From assembly GCF_000740675.1 (NCBI RefSeq), contig NZ_JPXI01000023.1, positions 1 through 64,000 on the forward strand: DNA of 64,000 nt. The letters are read 5' to 3'. The notes under the pieces were generated by a model, which was not told where the DNA came from, did not search any database, and saw only the letters and a program-made list of their open reading frames with translations. Each line of letters starts with the position of its first letter. Within the stretch, counting starts at the first letter, position 1. Both the position numbers and the translations under genes were made by a program. Below are positions 61,232 to 64,000 of this stretch, piece by piece. The stretch is from Massilia sp. BSC265. Its GTDB lineage: Bacteria > Pseudomonadota > Gammaproteobacteria > Burkholderiales > Burkholderiaceae_D.

Positions 61232-64000
61232 TCAACGATCCATGCGCACCAGCGCAAGCTCCTTCATCGTCCCCTTTGCAGGCTGCCTGAATTCTTGCAG
61301 CAGGCGCGCCGTCTCGGCTTTGGCGCGCTTCAGGTTCGCCGCCTTCACGTGGCCATAGCCGCGGGTCGACTCCGCCACCTGGGCCAGCTTGAGCGCAGCC
61401 GCGCGGTTCTCCGCGGTCAGCTCCGCGGCCAGCGTGTCGACCAGCGCCAGGACATCGCTGCGCAGCTGGCGCTCGGCGCGGCGCTCGTGGGTATAGCCGA
61501 AGACGTCGAAGGCGGTGCCGCGCAGGACCTTCAGCGGCGCCAGCATGCGGAACGCGGAGCGCATCCACGGACCGAAGCGCATCTTGGCCGGGACATCGCT
61601 GCCCGGCTTCCTGCGCGCCAACAGCGGCGGCGCCAGGTGGTATTCGACGCGGAAGTCGCCCTCGAACTGCTCCTTCAATCCTTCGAGGAAGCCGGTCTGC
61701 GTGTGCAGGCGCGCCACTTCGTACTCGTCCTTGTAGGCCATCACCTTGAACAGGGAACGGGCAACCGCCTTGGCTACCGCACGCTTCGATGCAGGCCCGT
61801 CGATCGCGACTTCGCGCGCTTCGACCTTCGCCACGGCTGCACGGTACTGCTGCGCGTAAGCGGCATCCTGGTACTGGGTCAGCCAGTCGGCGCGGAAGGC
61901 CACCAGTTCCTCGAGCGAGCTTGGGGGCGTGAACTGCACCACCTTGGCCGGCTGGGCCAGGCGGGCCGCCGCCTTGTCGTCGGCAGCCACCAGGCGGCCC
62001 AGCATGAAGGCCTTCTTGTTCATCTCGGCGGCCACGCCGTTCAGTTCGATCGCACGCATCAAGGCGTCCAGGCCGACCGGGACGAGTCCCAGCTGCCAGG
62101 CCGCGCCCATCATCAGGATGTTGGCGCCGATCGGGTCGCCCAGCACGCTGCTGGCCACCCGCTGCGCGTTCAGGCGGAGCAGCGGGCCGCCGGCCTCCGT
62201 GATCTTGGCCAGCAAGTCGTCCTTGCGGATGTCGGCATCCGGATCGCGCGTGAATTCGGCAGTCGGCGTCTCGTTCTCGTTCGCGACGACCCGGGTATGC
62301 CCGCGCCGCATCACGGCCAACGCGTCCGGCATCGCGGCCACCACCAGGTCGCAGGCCAGCAGCGCGTCGGCCTGCTGCAGGTCGATTCGCACCTGGTTGA
62401 GCAGCTTCGGCGACGGCGCCACCCGCACATGGGACATTACCGCCCCGCCCTTTTGCGCGAAGCCCATGAAGTCCAGGGTCGAGGCGCCCTTGCCCTCGAG
62501 GTGGGCCGCCATCGTGATCAGGGCGCCGACCGTGACGACGCCGGTGCCGCCGACGCCGGCCACCAGCATCTCGAAAGGCTTGTCGAACGCGTAGCTCGGG
62601 GGCAGCGGATAGGCGGCCAGCATGCTTTCCAGCTGGCGCAGTTCGAGCGCGGCGGCGGCCGGCTTCTTGAGCTGCCCGCCGATGACGGACACGAAGCTCG
62701 GGCAGAAGCCTTCGGCACAGGAGTAATCCTTGTTGCAGGATGCCTGGTCGATCTGGCGCTTGCGGCCCAGCGGCGTCTCGAGCGGCAGGATCGACAGGCA
62801 GTTCGACTGCACGCCGCAATCGCCGCAGCCCTCGCACACGGCCGGGTTGATCACCATGCGGCGCGGCGGGTCCGGGAAGACGATGTTGTCCGGCTTGTTC
62901 TTCTTGCGGCGGCGGCGCTTCTCGGCGGCGCAAGTCTGGTCGTACACCAGCACCGTGACGCCAGGCACCTCGCGCAGGCGGCGCTGGATCGCATCGAGTT
63001 CGCTGCGGTGGTGCACGGCCACGCCGGCCGGCAGGCTCACGCCCTGATAGTTGCCAGGTTCGTCGGTGACCACGACCGCCTCCACCGCGCCTTCGCTCAG
63101 CACCTGCTGCAGGATCTGCGGCACGCTCAGCTTGCCGTCCACCGGCTGGCCGCCGGTCATGGCGACGGCGTCGTTGTACAGGATCTTGTAGGTGATGTTG
63201 GCGCACGCGGCGACCGCCTGGCGGATCGCCAGCGAGCCCGAATGGTAATAGGTGCCGTCGCCCAGGTTCTGGAACACGTGCTTCTCGCGCGAGAAGCGCG
63301 AGGCCGCGACCCAGGGCACGCCCTCGCCGCCCATCTGGGTCAGCGTGAAGGTATCGCGCTTCATCCAGCTGGCCATGAAGTGGCAGCCGATGCCGGCCAG
63401 CGCGCGGCTACCTTCCGGCACCCGGGTCGAGGTATTGTGCGGGCAGCCGGAGCAGAAGTACGGCGTGCGCTTGATCGCATCGGCCCCGTTGGACAGGACT
63501 TCGGCGCGGCAGAACTGCGGCAGGAATTCTTCGAGGCGCAATGCGGGCAGCTTCGGCGCCAGCCAGCGCACCAGCACCGGCGCGATGCGCGAGGGACGCA
63601 GCTCGCCCAGGTGAGACACCAGGGGATGGCCATCCGTATCCGTCTTGCCGAGCACCTGCGGGCGCTGGTCAGGCGCCAGGTTGTACAGCAGGCTCTTGAG
63701 CTGGCCCTCGATGACGTCGCCCTTCTCTTCCACCACCAGCACTTCCTGCAGGCCCTGCGCGAAGGCGTGCAGGCGGGTTCGCTCCAGCGGGAAGCTCAGC
63801 CCCGGCTTGTACAGGCGCACGCCGAGTTCCCCGAGCTGCGCGAGCCCGATGCCGAGGCGCTGGAAGGCTTCCACCAGATCCAGGTAGGCCTTGCCGGCCG
63901 CGATGATCCCCAGCTTCGCCATCGGCGCCGGCACGACCAGCTTGTCGATCGAGTTCACGCCGGCGAAAGCGTGGACGGCCTGCAGCTTGTCGGCCACGCG
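61232..64000 (-). CDS. Indolepyruvate ferredoxin oxidoreductase family protein (partial, 5' end beyond the window)
   Basis: The last 922 residues of a fused 2-oxoacid:ferredoxin oxidoreductase are seen; full-length relatives have about 1,150-1,200. The frame is still open at the right edge. Visible are a pyrimidine/TPP-binding half (GIGCHFMASW, GGEGVPW, NLGDGTYYHSG), a ferredoxin-type cysteine region (CEGCGDCGVQSNC and CNKDYSCAEGFC), and a C-terminal gamma-type domain (LVAGVGGTGVVTVGAL). It oxidises aryl or indole pyruvates from amino acids to acyl-CoA, passing electrons to a ferredoxin. The tail (from about residue 700) is a Lys/Arg-rich domain of the fused type. A hairpin follows the stop. 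Confidence 0.9.
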   Translation of the reverse strand, partial: RVADKLQAVHAFAGVNSIDKLVVPAPMAKLGIIAAGKAYLDLVEAFQRLGIGLAQLGELGVRLYKPGLSFPLERTRLHAFAQGLQEVLVVEEKGDVIEGQLKSLLYNLAPDQRPQVLGKTDTDGHPLVSHLGELRPSRIAPVLVRWLAPKLPALRLEEFLPQFCRAEVLSNGADAIKRTPYFCSGCPHNTSTRVPEGSRALAGIGCHFMASWMKRDTFTLTQMGGEGVPWVAASRFSREKHVFQNLGDGTYYHSGSLAIRQAVAACANITYKILYNDAVAMTGGQPVDGKLSVPQILQQVLSEGAVEAVVVTDEPGNYQGVSLPAGVAVHHRSELDAIQRRLREVPGVTVLVYDQTCAAEKRRRRKKNKPDNIVFPDPPRRMVINPAVCEGCGDCGVQSNCLSILPLETPLGRKRQIDQASCNKDYSCAEGFCPSFVSVIGGQLKKPAAAALELRQLESMLAAYPLPPSYAFDKPFEMLVAGVGGTGVVTVGALITMAAHLEGKGASTLDFMGFAQKGGAVMSHVRVAPSPKLLNQVRIDLQQADALLACDLVVAAMPDALAVMRRGHTRVVANENETPTAEFTRDPDADIRKDDLLAKITEAGGPLLRLNAQRVASSVLGDPIGANILMMGAAWQLGLVPVGLDALMRAIELNGVAAEMNKKAFMLGRLVAADDKAAARLAQPAKVVQFTPPSSLEELVAFRADWLTQYQDAAYAQQYRAAVAKVEAREVAIDGPASKRAVAKAVARSLFKVMAYKDEYEVARLHTQTGFLEGLKEQFEGDFRVEYHLAPPLLARRKPGSDVPAKMRFGPWMRSAFRMLAPLKVLRGTAFDVFGYTHERRAERQLRSDVLALVDTLAAELTAENRAAALKLAQVAESTRGYGHVKAANLKRAKAETARLLQEFRQPAKGTMKELALVRMDR

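Overview
The window is high-GC DNA (roughly two-thirds G+C by eye, not computed). It reads as the chromosome of a betaproteobacterium, most likely Oxalobacteraceae close to Massilia. The assignment is inferred from gene content: an FNR-controlled cbb3 oxidase, an FDH3-type formate dehydrogenase, PHB-depolymerase-type esterase, codon use and many ATGA gene overlaps. I found no rRNA, tRNA, CRISPR array, insertion sequence or prophage. Genes are cut at both ends: a secreted protein at 1-448 and an indolepyruvate ferredoxin oxidoreductase at 61232-64000.

Layout. 1-6842 (leftward): a formate dehydrogenase operon with TorD-type chaperone, Tat leader protein, catalytic subunit with Cys instead of selenocysteine, Fe-S subunit, cytochrome b subunit, two small lipoproteins and a secreted protein. 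6939-9638 (leftward): a cyanide-insensitive type bd quinol oxidase with its small third subunit. 10036-12174: a matrixin-like metalloprotease preceded by a free-standing near-copy of its N-terminal domain. 12401-13959: an FNR regulator and an AraC regulator. 14020-20737: transporter, phosphoesterase, VOC protein, a coupled cluster of hypothetical genes with a DUF885 peptidase, and a ThuA-like protein.

21156-33594 is a microaerobic respiration island: ccoNOQP-ccoG-fixH, and hemN-safE-ccoI-ccoS for copper delivery, assembly and heme, with a DksA-like gene between them and an Aer-like energy-taxis receptor beside them. Three near-identical class II FNR promoters (box, 22 bp, -10) precede ccoN, hemN and aer. 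The window's own FNR keeps all four cluster cysteines and the E-S-R recognition residues that fit these boxes.

34033-42125 holds a membrane hydrolase, a large glycosyltransferase, MarR, a four-sensor hybrid histidine kinase and two orphan genes. 42174-49449 is a self-contained regulatory unit. An NtrC-like regulator and its kinase are divergent from a MacAB-like efflux operon that has a textbook sigma-54 promoter and a cluster of CGGACA/TGTCCG inverted repeats. 49513-64000 holds copper/thiol-redox genes (Csp-like Cys-rich protein, DsbD, redoxin), an LtaS-like sulfatase behind three 11-bp-phased YTTAAC repeats, several secreted enzymes, an esterase and a small membrane protein sharing a 24-nt upstream box, and the oxidoreductase at the edge.

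The most interesting unexplained items are the duplicated beta-rich domain beside the metalloprotease, the sigma-54 efflux module, the shared 24-nt box, REP-like GTGGGCGGG hairpins in two intergenic regions, and a perfect 22-bp palindrome inside the 3' end of hemN.
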